Shown here piece by piece: positions 10,818 to 21,112 of a stretch of DNA of 64,000 nt. The stretch lies in contig VSDK01004339.1 in assembly GCA_009767595.1 (NCBI GenBank), positions 268,812-332,811 on the forward strand, in the 5' to 3' direction. The notes beneath the pieces are model-generated. The model saw nothing but the letters and a program-made list of their open reading frames with translations, had not been told where the DNA came from and did not search any database. The position numbers and the translations under genes were made by a program. Position 1 is the first letter of the stretch. Each line of letters opens with the position of its first letter. The stretch comes from Symbiodinium kawagutii (lineage: Eukaryota; Sar; Dinophyceae; Suessiales; Symbiodiniaceae).

Positions 10818-10925
10818 ATATGGTGGTTTCTCAAAATAGGGGTACCCCCAAATCATCCAATATTAACCATGTATAGTAATAAACCAACCATTTTTAGGGT
10901 TCCCTATTTTGAGAAACCACCATAT
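10818..10925. mobile_element. Family A element, best-preserved copy
   Basis: 108 bp with perfect terminal inverted repeats of 24 bp: starts ATATGGTGGTTTCTCAAAAT and ends ATTTTGAGAAACCACCATAT. There is no coding capacity. The copies elsewhere are flanked by TA, so the element core is probably TGGTGG...CCACCA inserted at a TA dinucleotide, as in Tc1/mariner-type MITEs. Used here as the family consensus. Confidence 0.95.
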
Positions 10926-11044
10926 AAACCAATGCAGTTACGGGTTCATCTCCAATAAAGGCCTTCCAAACAGTGATCATTCCAAGAAAATATTCATGAG
11001 AAGCAGCCAACAAGGGGCTTTGTGGCTTCTCGAAGTTGTGTTTA

Positions 11045-11262
11045 CCTTAAACAGCCAACTTACCACTACCAGTTTACGGGTTATGAACACAACTTTATAA
11101 CCCTTAAATAGCCAACATAGCTATTAGCAAGTTGGCTGTTGGGTTTAAGATAAACTATGGTTAAACTTATGACCCTTAGCCAACTTACTAAATAGCCAAC
11201 ATAGCCAACTTCATCATAACCCTTAAACAACCTTAAATGTTGCAACCCAACATAGCCAACAA
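11045..11262. repeat. Degenerate AGCCAACATAGC / CCTTAAA repeat
   Basis: The words AGCCAACTTA, AGCCAACATAGC and ACCCTTAAA recur about ten times in irregular order. Confidence 0.8.
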
Positions 11263-11399
11263 CGCTTCTATTTTCTGCTCGTGGCTTTGTTGGGTTGTCT
11301 CTTGTGCGTCCAAGGCAGAGCACTGAATTTGTATCAAGGGGTGAGCTCTGAGCCTGACGTGGTAGGTCATCAGGTCACGGACCGCCTTTCGGATGGCCA

Positions 11400-11472
11400 C
11401 TTGAAGGGATTTTCAAGGGATTTCCAAGGATTTTCCAAGGTTTTTCCAAGGATTGTTCAAGGATTTTTTGGA
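11400..11472 (+). repeat. Short TTCCAAGGATT repeat
   Basis: Five or six imperfect copies of an 11-bp TTCCAAGGATT unit. Confidence 0.75.
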
Positions 11473-11535
11473 TGGCCATCACCAACATCACTTCCATCCC
11501 TGGGAATTTCACAAGCATTGCTGTTGTTCGTCCAG

Positions 11536-11632
11536 TGTGTTGAGTTCTTTGATAAGAACCAGTTCCGGATGGTTCATGTCGATGTCTTGGAACGACCCAA
11601 CTGGCCAACGGGAGCAATTCATCGGCCTGCAG
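11536..11632 (+). CDS. Internal exon
   Basis: Acceptor ATTGCTGTTGTTCGTCCAG, donor CTGCAG|GTCTGA. The frame runs CVEFFDKNQFRMVHVDVLER and on through PNWPTGAIHRPAG. 97 nt. The product is unknown. The segment has the look of a folded domain rather than a linker. Confidence 0.55.
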
Positions 11633-11687
11633 GTCTGAGGAAGGCATAAGAGACAAGGCAAAGTTAGCCCTGAATGCCATCTTGCAG

Positions 11688-11800
11688 AACATCCAGGTGG
11701 AACCGCCGGTAGTTCTCGCAGTTGTGACTCTGGTTGGTGATCATCACCGCGCGCCCCAAAACGGACGTGCCCTGCTGGCGGAAATGAGACCATCTAGGTT
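11688..11800 (+). CDS. Exon candidate following the 11536 exon
   Basis: Acceptor GCCATCTTGCAG, then an open frame (NIQVEPPVVLAVVTLVGDHH) with fair third-position bias. Its phase does not match the preceding exon across the 55-bp gap, so one boundary is wrong or another exon intervenes. Confidence 0.4.
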
Positions 11801-12333
11801 TACAAAGGGGTGTGCTACATTCTCCGTCCAATTGACAATCCTTCAATCTTTTGACTTGATGGATTTTCCTGTGAACACTTTGTAAGAATCAGCCGCCTCA
11901 ATAAATCATGGTTCAGTATCCCAGTTAAATTTCGCATATGTATGTATACACTGTATGCACACATACATATATACATTTCTTAAAAGCCAACCAATATGCA
12001 ACGGTTCATATCATGATTTGATTGATCCCGTCGATAGTGGATACAGTTGACCAGTAAGGCACGGTATCAGAAGGATAAGCTATTACTAGTAATGATTGAT
12101 CAATTACTCGACCACTTATTAGTGGCTTTTTTTCCTGATCATTTGATCGGCTTCAACTGGTAAAGCTGGACTTGAGACAACCGGGCAATTCAACTGAGCT
12201 GAACATGTAAGTCTTTGGCGCTTGGGATTTGGAGTTTCCAATTAGGCGCCCCAAGCTACAAGGCAAAATTATTCGAAACGCAAGAAGGATGTCATGATTT
12301 TGAAGTGATGCCTGTAGCCATTTTGATCGGATT

Positions 12334-12620
12334 TTGCCCGAAGTTGATGTCAAGACTTTGCCACCGAGGAGTGCATTTGTAGATGTTGTCCACGGAGCTA
12401 GTGGTGGTGGTGGTTGCAGTAGTAATAGTAGTAATGGTGGTGGTGGTCGTGGTAGCAATAGTAGCAGAAGTAGTGGCGGTGGTGATGGTGGTGGGGGTGG
12501 AGGTGGTGGTAGTAGTGGTAGCTGCAGTAGCAGCAGCAGGAGGAGCAGAAGTGGTCGCAGCAGCAGCAATAGTAGTGGTGGTGGTAGCAGTAGCAGCTCC
12601 AGTAGTGGTGTACTGTCCAC
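12334..12620. repeat. Trinucleotide-rich (GGT/AGT/AGC)n tract with a possible coding lead-in
   Basis: A short open stretch (MPEVDVKTLPPRSAFVDVVHG forward) runs into ~220 bp of imperfect GGT, AGT and AGC triplets. Triplet structure keeps several frames open (Gly/Ser forward, Leu/Pro reverse), so coding is not established. Confidence 0.6.
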
Positions 12621-12734
12621 TGCAGCATTAAGTACACCAGCCACGATCACTCATTCTTGACGGATTGACGTTTGTTTCTCGCCACCAGCTGTCACTCACC
12701 ATCATTGTGTAATTAATTATTTCTACTTATGCAG

Positions 12735-12890
12735 CACTACATATTTCAATTTTTCCTTGCCACGGCACAGGCCCTTGAAGTAAGCTTCGCCAGCAAGGCA
12801 AGGGATATCACCACGGGGCGATGGGCGTCTTGCTGTGAGTCTGCCCAAACACTTGCCAGACCACTCGGTACGAACCATGATAAATACCTG
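12735..12890. CDS. Exon-like island, strand unresolved
   Basis: Reverse frame reads VRTEWSGKCLGRLTARRPSP and on to a basic KGLCRGKEKLKY segment. A forward frame is also open. No clear splice pair. Confidence 0.3.
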
Positions 12891-13291
12891 ATCACCTAGT
12901 ATGCTTGTGGTGTCATACCATATCATTCAGTACAAAAAGCAGAATTATTGAATGTTATTTGATTAATATATTTGAATATACCATACTTACCACACATATT
13001 TATTGTATCGCAAACCAGGCTGGTTTACCGTCCCGAATTCATACTACATACTACACATATGCTGGTAGACATATATTTGCATACACATATATGTATTCAG
13101 ATATGTATGCCAAAGCACAGAAACTTTTCCATGTCCACAGATATGCATCCACTGACACATGAAGGAATGAACGAATCTATGCGTGTGTATGCGTGTGTAT
13201 CCGTGTATGCATGCATCACCCCGACTGCTGCATACGCCCTTTATGGTTGCTTACATTCCCACCATCCTCCTTGGTGCTGTGTTTGCTGCAG

Positions 13292-13384
13292 GTATCCGTT
13301 GTCGATGAATCGAATACCCTCAAGTTAATGGTCTCCGTGGGCCATTTCGCCTACACAAAATACGATTGTTCGATGTCTCTGGAG
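13292..13384 (+). CDS. Internal exon, 31 codons, phase 0-0
   Basis: Strong acceptor GTTTGCTGCAG and donor CTGGAG|GTAACC enclose exactly 93 nt. The frame reads VSVVDESNTLKLMVSVGHFA then YTKYDCSMSLE, and looks like a beta-strand-rich segment. Product not recognised. Confidence 0.65.
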
Positions 13385-13458
13385 GTAACCAGTCCTTGTA
13401 CAAATCCATATAAGCAATACCCAAGATGACGCTGTTGGACATGTGGGACTTTGTATGG

Positions 13459-13576
13459 ATGGCTGTGGGTCACAACCCTGTACCCCTGCTTCCCCTATCA
13501 TTAACCATTGTTTTCCCTATGGAATTGTTGGTTAGTATCCCCCATTATTGGTTGGTTAATATTGACCCATAGCCGG
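13459..13576 (+). mobile_element. Family C element
   Basis: ATGGCTGTGGGTCACAACCC left end, TTGACCCATAGCC right end, with the internal ACCATTGTTTTCCCTAT of the family. Confidence 0.9.
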
Positions 13577-14127
13577 ATTGTCATCAATACTTCCATTGTT
13601 GCCACCATTGTTGCTGGTTACTGTTGTTGGAGTCACCTCCCAAGCTGAGCCACGTCAACCTAGCCATTGTGTGACATTGCTATGGTTGTTCATGATTTAT
13701 GATTGCCTGCACGGCGGAAGCAGATCGGTATGAACTGTTATTATCAACTATTTGTCAAGTATCAATCCTTAATAAGACTTACAATCCTTTGCATGTGAAC
13801 ACTAGTTATCCAGTATTTGCCCTGTTTGTCCATGATCATTATCAATATTTCATGGATACATCAAATCCGTCATCAAGATTTCCAAACCATTGTCCATTTA
13901 AGAGTAGCTCTCCCATATTATCCAGTACCCTTATTCTCCATACTTATCCTTACTTCAGCAATCATCAAGGACATTCTTTGACTCAATCCATTATCCAGTA
14001 TTTTTTAGACCTCCATTATCCATCATTATCCGCTGTTTCCTTGACCATTTTGACCATTATTACCATCATCCATGATTCAAAATCCATACTTTCACCATTT
14101 TTTTCACCATTTTGACCCCAATTTCAG

Positions 14128-14255
14128 CTTTTTGCTTTCGGCGCTCAGCTCGCGCGTTGCTTTCAGAGGTTCTGAAAGCCTTCCGGGAAGCCGCTGGCGA
14201 AGAGGTGCTGATGGCTTTTTTCAGCGACTTTGATGGTCCGCAGTTGATGGTGGAT
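14128..14255 (+). CDS. Exon, alpha-helical segment
   Basis: Acceptor CCCCAATTTCAG. The open frame reads SARALLSEVLKAFREAAGEE followed by VLMAFFSDFDGPQLMVDGG. High GC at third positions. The donor is unclear; no GT fits well and a non-canonical GC or GA donor is possible. Product unknown. Confidence 0.55.
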
Positions 14256-14259
14256 GGTG

Positions 14260-15455
14260 GTTCGACAAGGGACCGGGGCCCCCAAACGTTATGTTTGTTG
14301 GTTAAGCCATCTAACAATCTGGTTATATCTACGGGTTATCATCATTAGTCCTGGCTGATGGTTCTAATGATGATAATAATGGTTAATTATGGCTCTATAA
14401 CTAATGGTTAATGATGAATACATTCATTCAGGATAATTCATTCAGGATGTAAGTCAATCAAAAGTGATGGTCAAACTTTCATTGATGGTTTTACTCCTCT
14501 ATGATTTGAACTATGACCATCTAACCGTGTGTTGCCATCATGTAAGCATCGTTGGACAATCAAAGCATCAGTGCGGCCTGGTAATGTTGGGAAGTGGATT
14601 CATCACAGGGACCTGGCTCTGCCGCATCAAGTTGAAGAGAAACCGGTTCCTTTCCTCTTTTTGTCAACCATTTTTGCTGGACAACAATAGACAAAATATT
14701 GGTATGCGCCAAAAATTTGGTATCCAACGACCCACTCAAAAATGATGGTTTTACTAGGAAAGCATTGGTTTTGAGGGTACTACTATTTAGCACAGACCCA
14801 TATGGTATGCTTGTTGATCATTAGTATACTAACAATATGGTTGTGTCATAAGAGGTAATCCGTACATCAACAACAGATTATCTCCTAGTAGACACATGGT
14901 TGTGGTAGTGGTGGTGGTGGTGGTAAAGCTGGGTCAAATTTCAGAAGCCAATATGTGCGCTTCGTAAAAAGAAACATGACAATCACTGGATGCGTCCGCC
15001 AAATGCTGGGATCTATGATGATGTTATGCCACCGTAGTATTGCTCAAGCCATAGGATATTGATATGATAAGCCATCACATTCCAAATCCTCAGTGTGAAA
15101 CAATCTATTTTAAGGGTCAATCCTCTCCAACTGCACCTGTATGCATGTATTGAATCAGACGAGAGCATGCAAAGGTAGGGATTCTTTCGGACCCACCTTT
15201 CTGTTTGAAACACTCATTCGAATGAAGTACTCTGCTTGTTTGATTTTCAGTCCGAGTCCTACTTCCAAAATTTGGGCACTACCCGTCCAGTTTTCAGTAA
15301 TCAAAAAAATAGATACACAATTTCATACACACACATCACTGATCAATCACTTTTTCATCTATCTCTACCAGCACTATCATGTGGGTCATTCGGGCTGTCA
15401 ATACATACTCTCCTGGCCAGCTTTGGATTGTATGCAAAACTTAGAATGTAAATAG
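14260..15455. other. No firm gene; possible short exon near 14600
   Basis: A GC patch at 14583-14680 has a forward open frame (TWLCRIKLKRNRFLSS) without clear splice sites. The rest is AT-rich intron-like sequence, with a (GGT)n run at 14905. Confidence 0.35.
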
Positions 15456-15610
15456 ACACATGCAACATACGTACATACATAATATGTGTGTACATGTATG
15501 TGTGATACGTGCCATCATGCCTGCCTACTCACCCACATACACATGTACATACGTACGTACATGCATTTGTACCTCGTACATAGGTATGCTTATGTATTGG
15601 CATATGCACG
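15456..15610. repeat. (ACAT)n-like microsatellite
   Basis: ACATACGTACATACATAA and related words dominate. Confidence 0.85.
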
Positions 15611-15654
15611 TAGCCACAACGATAACCATAGATATGTCAAGATCCAGTGATTCG

Positions 15655-15790
15655 TTGCAGACTGGCTCAGTGTTTCGGCCGCGCCGGTGATGGGGAAGCA
15701 CTGTAGGGCTCGGCGGCTTCGCCGCGGCATTCTGAGCGGCTCAGCCATTGTTGTGGGGTCATTGGGGATCAGCCAAGTGCCACTAGTTGG
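15655..15790 (-). CDS. Exon candidate, basic
   Basis: Reverse frame reads MAEPLRMPRRSRRALQCFPI then TGAAETLSQS. GC-rich relative to its surroundings. The ATG may be a start or internal. Confidence 0.4.
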
Positions 15791-16214
15791 ATGATGATCC
15801 AACTTGGCGACTGGTTCGCAACCATGGCTAGTAATCACAGAGTTTATCAGGTGCCACTAGATGATCATCCCTCTTGGCAAGTGGTTAGCAATCACCATTC
15901 ACCACCGTTCACCACCATTGATGAAATCATTATAATCAGGCAATTGGCTTGTCGCTCCCTCCAAGATTGCTGATTAGTAAGGATTGCCTGATAAGAATGA
16001 TTAATCAATGGTGGTAAGGAATGGTTAACCATGGTTAGTAAATCTGATAAACCATGGTTATAAGGCAATTGGCTCCAAGAGAGTAACCATGGTTAGTAAG
16101 GACCTTTTCTGTGGAACTGGTGAAATCTTGGGGATGGGAGCTGGGGCTTAGAACTCCCAGAAAGCGATCTGGACATGGGTGCAAATTCATGCCCCCCAGT
16201 CGGGCAAAGGGATG

Positions 16215-16255
16215 TGGATGGATAGATAGGTAGATGGATAGATAGATAGATTAAC
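16215..16255. repeat. (GATA)n microsatellite
   Basis: GATAGATAG units with a few GGTA variants. Confidence 0.85.
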
Positions 16256-16599
16256 TTGAAATATCTAGAGATATTGGCTCACACAAAGATATCTATGTAT
16301 CCATATTTCTTAGCGCATACACGAGTGTTAATTTGTACATCTACAAGATCTACAAACAGATTCCCATGACTTTCAGATTGGTACAGTTCTGCCCATGTGT
16401 TAGGACGGCATCAGTTTGTAAGGCCGACAAGGCCATGGGTTGCCACTTAGGGCTAAAGATTGGAAAGTTTTGACAACCATGTGACTGACTGGTCACCCAT
16501 GATCTTCCAAGTTCGCCTTGGATGCAATATCAACACGACTAAGTATGCATTGAAATTGTCACAAAAGGTAGACGGGAGGAGAATCAGGCGAATCCAATG

Positions 16600-16960
16600 T
16601 GATTCCTTCATGTAACAGCCGTTCAAGGTCCAGAATTTGTCACTTATTTGGTAGGGCAGGGGATAAGTCTCATCACTGGGTGCGGCCGCTACACCACTTT
16701 TGTTTGGCTGCACAGGTGCAGTGCTTCTTTGCTTATCAGTGTTGCACAAAGAGATTCCGAGACGTCTTGCGTATACGCATCCTCATTTCAATAAGATTCT
16801 GCATGGAATTTGGCCAGACCATCCAGTCTTCCAAGATGAGCAGTGCTTCGAGCCTTTTTGGATATCAGAAGCTTTGGTACTTTGAACCTTCAAGCAGTGA
16901 ACTCACATCCTGTGGCTCCCAAGCATCCACCTCGATAGAAGAATTTAAGATCTACTGTAT
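16600..16960 (+). other. Weakly coding stretch upstream of the nucleotidyltransferase fragment
   Basis: Two overlapping forward frames are open. One reads RLAYTHPHFNKILHGIWPDH, which is protein-like. It may be an upstream part of the degenerate gene at 17059. Confidence 0.25.
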
Positions 16961-17058
16961 ATAGTCTATATTTAATCTGTTTTGCAGCTTTCTTTCGGTG
17001 GACTTCTCAACTAGATGAATGCCTGTAAAGACATTGGCAGCTGCTTTCTAAGGAGCGA

Positions 17059-17406
17059 ATGGCTTCTGTATTGGGTCTGTGTCCTTTGTATCCCTGGGAA
17101 GCTGTACAGCCTCTGCTTGACAGGGCTGTCAAGGAACTTCATCCACGTGCAACAACTTCCTTAGAAGGCTCCCATTCGGATGGAACAGCAGTTCAGGGTA
17201 TCTCTGACTACGACGTGTGGGTTGACACAGGAGAGAGTATTAGCAAGGGAGAGAGAAAAATGCTCTTTGAACATATACTGCAGGCACTCCAGGACGCTGG
17301 TTTTCGCGCTACCAGCAGAGATAATGGTATTGGTCGCAAGGCCATGAAGTTTCAGATTAGTGAAGTGGATTCTGACAATCCTCCGATCAATTTGGATGCT
17401 CGATAG
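17059..17406 (+). CDS. Nucleotidyltransferase-fold (pol beta superfamily) domain fragment
   Basis: ATG at 17059 opens 115 codons. Residues about 33-54 carry GSHSDGTAVQGISDYDVWV, which fits the superfamily signature of G-S, 9-13 residues, then D-x-D, the two metal-binding aspartates of enzymes that transfer nucleotides (CCA-adding, poly(A) polymerase, OAS-like and related). The third carboxylate is not obvious in the following beta-strand (KFQISEV). Typical family members are much longer, so this is a first domain or a truncated copy. There is no intron within the domain and third-position GC is low for this window, which fits a retrocopy. The exact subfamily cannot be told. Confidence 0.6.
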   Translation: MASVLGLCPLYPWEAVQPLLDRAVKELHPRATTSLEGSHSDGTAVQGISDYDVWVDTGESISKGERKMLFEHILQALQDAGFRATSRDNGIGRKAMKFQISEVDSDNPPINLDAR

Positions 17407-17444
17407 CTTTGCACTTAATTTCTTTTTACCCTCGTTGAGTTTTC

Positions 17445-18063
17445 GTATTTTGGTTTTTGTTCAAGCAAAACCTCAGGGACTGCCTAAGTTGTTCAAACAC
17501 TACTTCCAGAGCTGAGTGGCCCACAGTTCAGGATGTTGTTTGCCTCCGCATGAAGCACGACATAGGTCTTCATGATCATGACCTTCCCTTCTTCACTCGG
17601 TGTGCTTCCAGGGAGGAAGCGCGGCGAGAAGCAAGACTCTGCGCGCTCAGCGATCCACGGTTTCGAACCGCTATCTCCGCTATGAAGGGCCTCAGCTCTG
17701 ACGGAGATTCTGCCGTTCCAGGTTTTTTCGTGAATCATTTTGCTCGGAGATTATTCCCCAAAGGCATTGAAAGCTCGCTTTCAAGCTTGGTGGTCTTTCA
17801 ACGTATGGTACAGTGTCTTGGCTTTGGAAGGTGTATACTTTTCTTGAGACGAAACTGTGAAAACTTCATGGAGTGGCATGTTAAACATATTTAAACTCGA
17901 TCTTGATATTCCTGTGAATCAAGGATCCTTTGTGACAAGCGCCAGAGATGGCATGTGGTTGGTAAACAGCGGAAATGTTGGCCATGCCACCCCACCCGAA
18001 CATATGCCACAGTTCGTCCAGCAACTTTTTGTTGGAACCCATAGTCTTGACTTTAAATTATAA
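17445..18063 (+). pseudogene. Probable decayed continuation of the nucleotidyltransferase-like gene
   Basis: Three partly overlapping forward frames are open in turn (17457-17894 and 17857-18063, plus a short frame reading KPQGLPKLFKHYFQ near 17465). No splice sites explain the frame changes. Readable pieces include FFVNHFARRLFPKG and MPQFVQQLFVGTHSLDF. This pattern suggests frameshifts in a once-continuous region, but it could be several short exons. Confidence 0.35.
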
Positions 18064-18159
18064 GGAGTTCATGTGTAGAATGTTCATCAACCACTTAAGC
18101 TCAGTCAAGCTGACAAGCAAGTCTTAACAATGTCTTTGACAACTATGAGAGTAAGATAA

Positions 18160-18400
18160 AGTTTATAACATACATGCGAATACATTTAATAATGAATCAA
18201 TACATTTGTATATCTCAACAAATATGAATACAGTAGAGGCATACACGCATGCATGCATATATAGGTATACAAGAGAACAAACAATGAATGAATACATATA
18301 TGCAGATAGAGATAGAAATAGATGAACAAATAAATACATATATATTGTATATATATATATATATTCATTTATATTCACACACATGCAGGTATGCATGAAC
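18160..18400. repeat. AT-rich ATAC/TATA microsatellite
   Basis: TATATATATA runs and ACACATGCA words. Open frames here are composition artefacts. Confidence 0.85.
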
Positions 18401-18442
18401 ATTCAGTGAATATGACCCAGCTATACTGCGCTGCAAAATACG

Positions 18443-18727
18443 ATGGAAATTGTGGACAGTCGACCTTCCATATGCAGCAGGTACTTTTTCGCGTTCTGCA
18501 GACTACAAGACATCATCCAGTGGCCTGCCAACCGATCTGAACTTGCTGAAATTGATCGAGCGTGCTTGCTTGAAGAAGCTCGTTTGTCTCGTTTGTTTGG
18601 CGTAGATCGTATTTACGCATTTCATTGCGCAAAAGTTTTTAGAACTCTTGTGATTGAACCCATTCGGTATTGTGATCCATCGTGGACATTCAATCTGCAG
18701 ATGACGACAGCAGTGAGAGGTCTTTGA
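18443..18727 (+). CDS. Open frame of 94 codons, unknown
   Basis: The forward frame includes DIIQWPANRSELAEIDRACL followed by LEEARLSRLFGVDRIY, which looks like real protein. Reverse frames over the same bases are also open. It lies downstream of the degenerate gene and could be its tail. Confidence 0.35.
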   Translation: MEIVDSRPSICSRYFFAFCRLQDIIQWPANRSELAEIDRACLLEEARLSRLFGVDRIYAFHCAKVFRTLVIEPIRYCDPSWTFNLQMTTAVRGL

Positions 18728-18850
18728 TTGTACGTGTGACATCTCCACGGCACAAGAATTCTGTTCTGATACCGGTAGGGGATTATTTTCTGAAACCACC
18801 TTCTGAACAGATTTAAGCACTGGCAACCAAACACACAAACATGGTCCATT

Positions 18851-18956
18851 TGGTGTTTTTCTAAAATAGGGGTACATCCTGAATCATCCTTTATATTAGC
18901 CATTGATGGTAATAAACCAACCTTGTTTGGGGTTCCCCATTTTGAGAAGCACCCAT
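18851..18956. mobile_element. Family A element
   Basis: TTGGTGTTTTTCTAAAATAGG left arm, CCCATTTTGAGAAGCACCCA right arm. Confidence 0.9.
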
Positions 18957-19263
18957 TTGCCTGCCAGTAGCGCAATGGCAGCAGCAGTTTTTACAGGGCT
19001 GTGTTGCCTGGAACCCTTCTCTGAGGATTCCTCGCTGGACGAGCTGGACCAAAAATCAGATGCTCAGCGTTTTCGGTGAATTTTATGATTCAATGATCTG
19101 CAATTTTAAATGTTTAAAAGGCATATCACAATTCAATAGATTTGGCTATTAATGTCCCTTCAGTGGTATATTTGTTGATCTATGTGGAATATTCAAGACA
19201 AGAATTTGACAACTTGGTCATGATTCATGTCTTGATTGAATCCGGCACGCTGTGGAGGGGGGA

Positions 19264-19482
19264 ATGCCTGAGGAAATTTTGATGGATTTGCTCCGGGATA
19301 ACCTCAACTACGATGAGGCGAATCCAGGATCCAACAGGGTTTTTAGGTTTGGCCGGACCTGCAGACGGGCACGAGACCAATTGTGCAAAACCTTTCAGGC
19401 GATCGCTGACAATGACAAGCAGTACTTGAGCGATCACTTCGCCCTGAAGGATTACCCCTTTGGATCCTTGGGCAATGCTTGA
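19264..19482 (+). CDS. 72-aa ORF, hypothetical
   Basis: ATG in context GGGGAATGC, ending with TGA after ...FGSLGNA. The protein is hydrophilic (MPEEILMDLLRDNLNYDEAN at the N-terminus, then an RFGRTCRRARDQLCK basic stretch and a DNDKQYLSDHF acidic/aromatic stretch). The reverse strand is also open over the same span but reads less like protein. It could be a terminal exon. Confidence 0.5.
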   Translation: MPEEILMDLLRDNLNYDEANPGSNRVFRFGRTCRRARDQLCKTFQAIADNDKQYLSDHFALKDYPFGSLGNA

Positions 19483-19737
19483 GCACGACTGCCGTGTGCA
19501 ATCACAACTGGCAATGCCAAAGATCTCGCCGAGTCGAGTCTGCACTGAGATGTAACACAAGGGGCTGCCGGGATGTGACAAGCGGAGAAAATGCGCATCC
19601 ATTGGGCTGGGGAAGCATCAATGACTCCACAAACATGGATTTGCATTGATTATTACCACAGAAGAAGTAAGTAAAGTCAACTGATCAAGAGACATTTTAG
19701 TTAGTTAGTTGTATGTAAAAGATCTTAGAAGATCTAT

Positions 19738-19840
19738 CGTGTTCGTTCCTTCGTTCGTTCGTTCGTTCCTTCGTTCGTTCGTTCATTCGTTCGTTCGTTT
19801 GTTCATTTGTTTGTTCGTTTGTTTTTTCGTTCGTTAGTTG
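19738..19840. repeat. (TTCG)n microsatellite
   Basis: GTTCGTTCGTTC and variants for about 100 bp. Confidence 0.95.
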
Positions 19841-19925
19841 CTTGGTGAGTTATTCAACCATCCAGTGATGATATTGGAATAAACCTGTTCCTCAGACATG
19901 GTTGCAGTTCCCGAGGTTGATTCGT

Positions 19926-20047
19926 TATATGGCAGTGGGTCAAAATCCCGTACCCCTGGTTCCCTTACTATTAGCTATTGTTTTCCTTATTGTTGGTTGG
20001 TTAATAACCACCATTATTGGTTGGTGAATATTGACCCACAGCCATAT
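19926..20047 (+). mobile_element. Family C element
   Basis: TATATGGCAGTGGGTCAAAA left, ATTGACCCACAGCCATA right, flanked by TA on both sides. It ends 18 bp before the exon frame at 20066. Confidence 0.92.
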
Positions 20048-20065
20048 TGGATAGTTGTATCAAAG

Positions 20066-20197
20066 ATGGTTCGATTCAAAGATCTCCTGGAGACTTCCGC
20101 GGCCACGATCACGGGGTTCCACTCCGCCGTGCTTGGCGGGCCAGCTGAACCCAGCGGGGCGGCCAGAAGCAGCTGCTTATCTGGTGATCCAGCATGA
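20066..20197 (+). CDS. Exon next to a family C element
   Basis: The open frame reads MVRFKDLLETSAATITGFHS then AVLGGPAEPSGAARSS, GC-rich with strong third-position bias, closing at TGA 20195. The element's CCACAG end could serve as acceptor, giving a short extra peptide in front of the Met. Product unknown. Confidence 0.45.
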   Translation: MVRFKDLLETSAATITGFHSAVLGGPAEPSGAARSSCLSGDPA

Positions 20198-20334
20198 ACT
20201 CCATTGGGAATTAGGGTTGATTTGTTATCATTACCAATGGATATTTATGAACTCCATGCTGGATTACGGATCCAATTGAGTAGTTATCATTATATATGGT
20301 GAATTATGGATAATTAGTTACCTTATTTTGCTAA

Positions 20335-20610
20335 TTCTGTCTACGTCCGCAAGGTGGTTGCCAAGCTTCCCCAGCCGCCAGCCGTTTCGGGCTGAAGCCG
20401 TATGATATGTGTCCATTAACGAGTAGTATTTCCATGTATTTCCAAAGAATCATGTGTAGTATTTCCGAATATTTCCACAACTCTTTGATGGTTTCGATGC
20501 TGGTAACTTGAGGCCAAGGGATGGAAGTCACTGGACACATCCACCATCTTGCCATCGCCTGCCAGGGAGAGCTTGGTTTTGATTCTGCCACGAAGGTGCG
20601 GGACCCCATC
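20335..20610. CDS. Two GC-rich exon-like patches, strand unresolved
   Basis: The patch at 20345-20400 is open in forward and reverse frames. The patch at 20510-20610 reads MGSRTFVAESKPSSPWQAMA on the reverse strand. No splice pair is decisive. Confidence 0.3.
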
Positions 20611-20659
20611 GAGTAAAGTGGTTGGTGTACCCCCTCAGCTGTAAGGGTTTATTAAGGGG

Positions 20660-20780
20660 TTACACTCTGGTGAACTAACATGGCAATGGAAAATCACCGT
20701 ATTTTGTAGAGAAACCCTGGGAAACCATCAATAATTGGTGGATTTTCCATTGCCATGTTAGATCACCAGAGGGTAATAAC
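20660..20780. mobile_element. Family D element
   Basis: Inverted repeat: CTCTGGTGAACTAACATGGC at the left against GCCATGTTAGATCACCAGAG at the right, with a second inner pair AATGGAAAATCACC / GGTGGATTTTCCATT. Confidence 0.9.
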
Positions 20781-21004
20781 CACCACCAATCATCCCTATG
20801 AAATGTACAACTTAATTAGTCTGATTAGCCAACATGCATTACTCTCTGACAAACTCACCTGGAGAAAATCCACCATTCTGGCTGGCTTTCCTGTCAACAC
20901 TGATGATTTTTAGCTTCTACATGTAGGTCAGTTTCCCAGACGGTATGCACAAGTTCAGTGCCTAGAACATACATTAGCTCACATTTGTAACATACACTAG
21001 TTAC

Positions 21005-21112
21005 ATGGTGGTTTCTCAAACTTGGGGGCCCCAAACATTAGGTGATTTGTTGCTAATAATGATTACTATTAGCTGATTTGGGGGTTACCCCTTTTCTGAG
21101 AGACCACCACAT
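21005..21112. mobile_element. Family A element
   Basis: ATGGTGGTTTCTCAAACTTG left, TTTTCTGAGAGACCACCACAT right. Confidence 0.92.
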
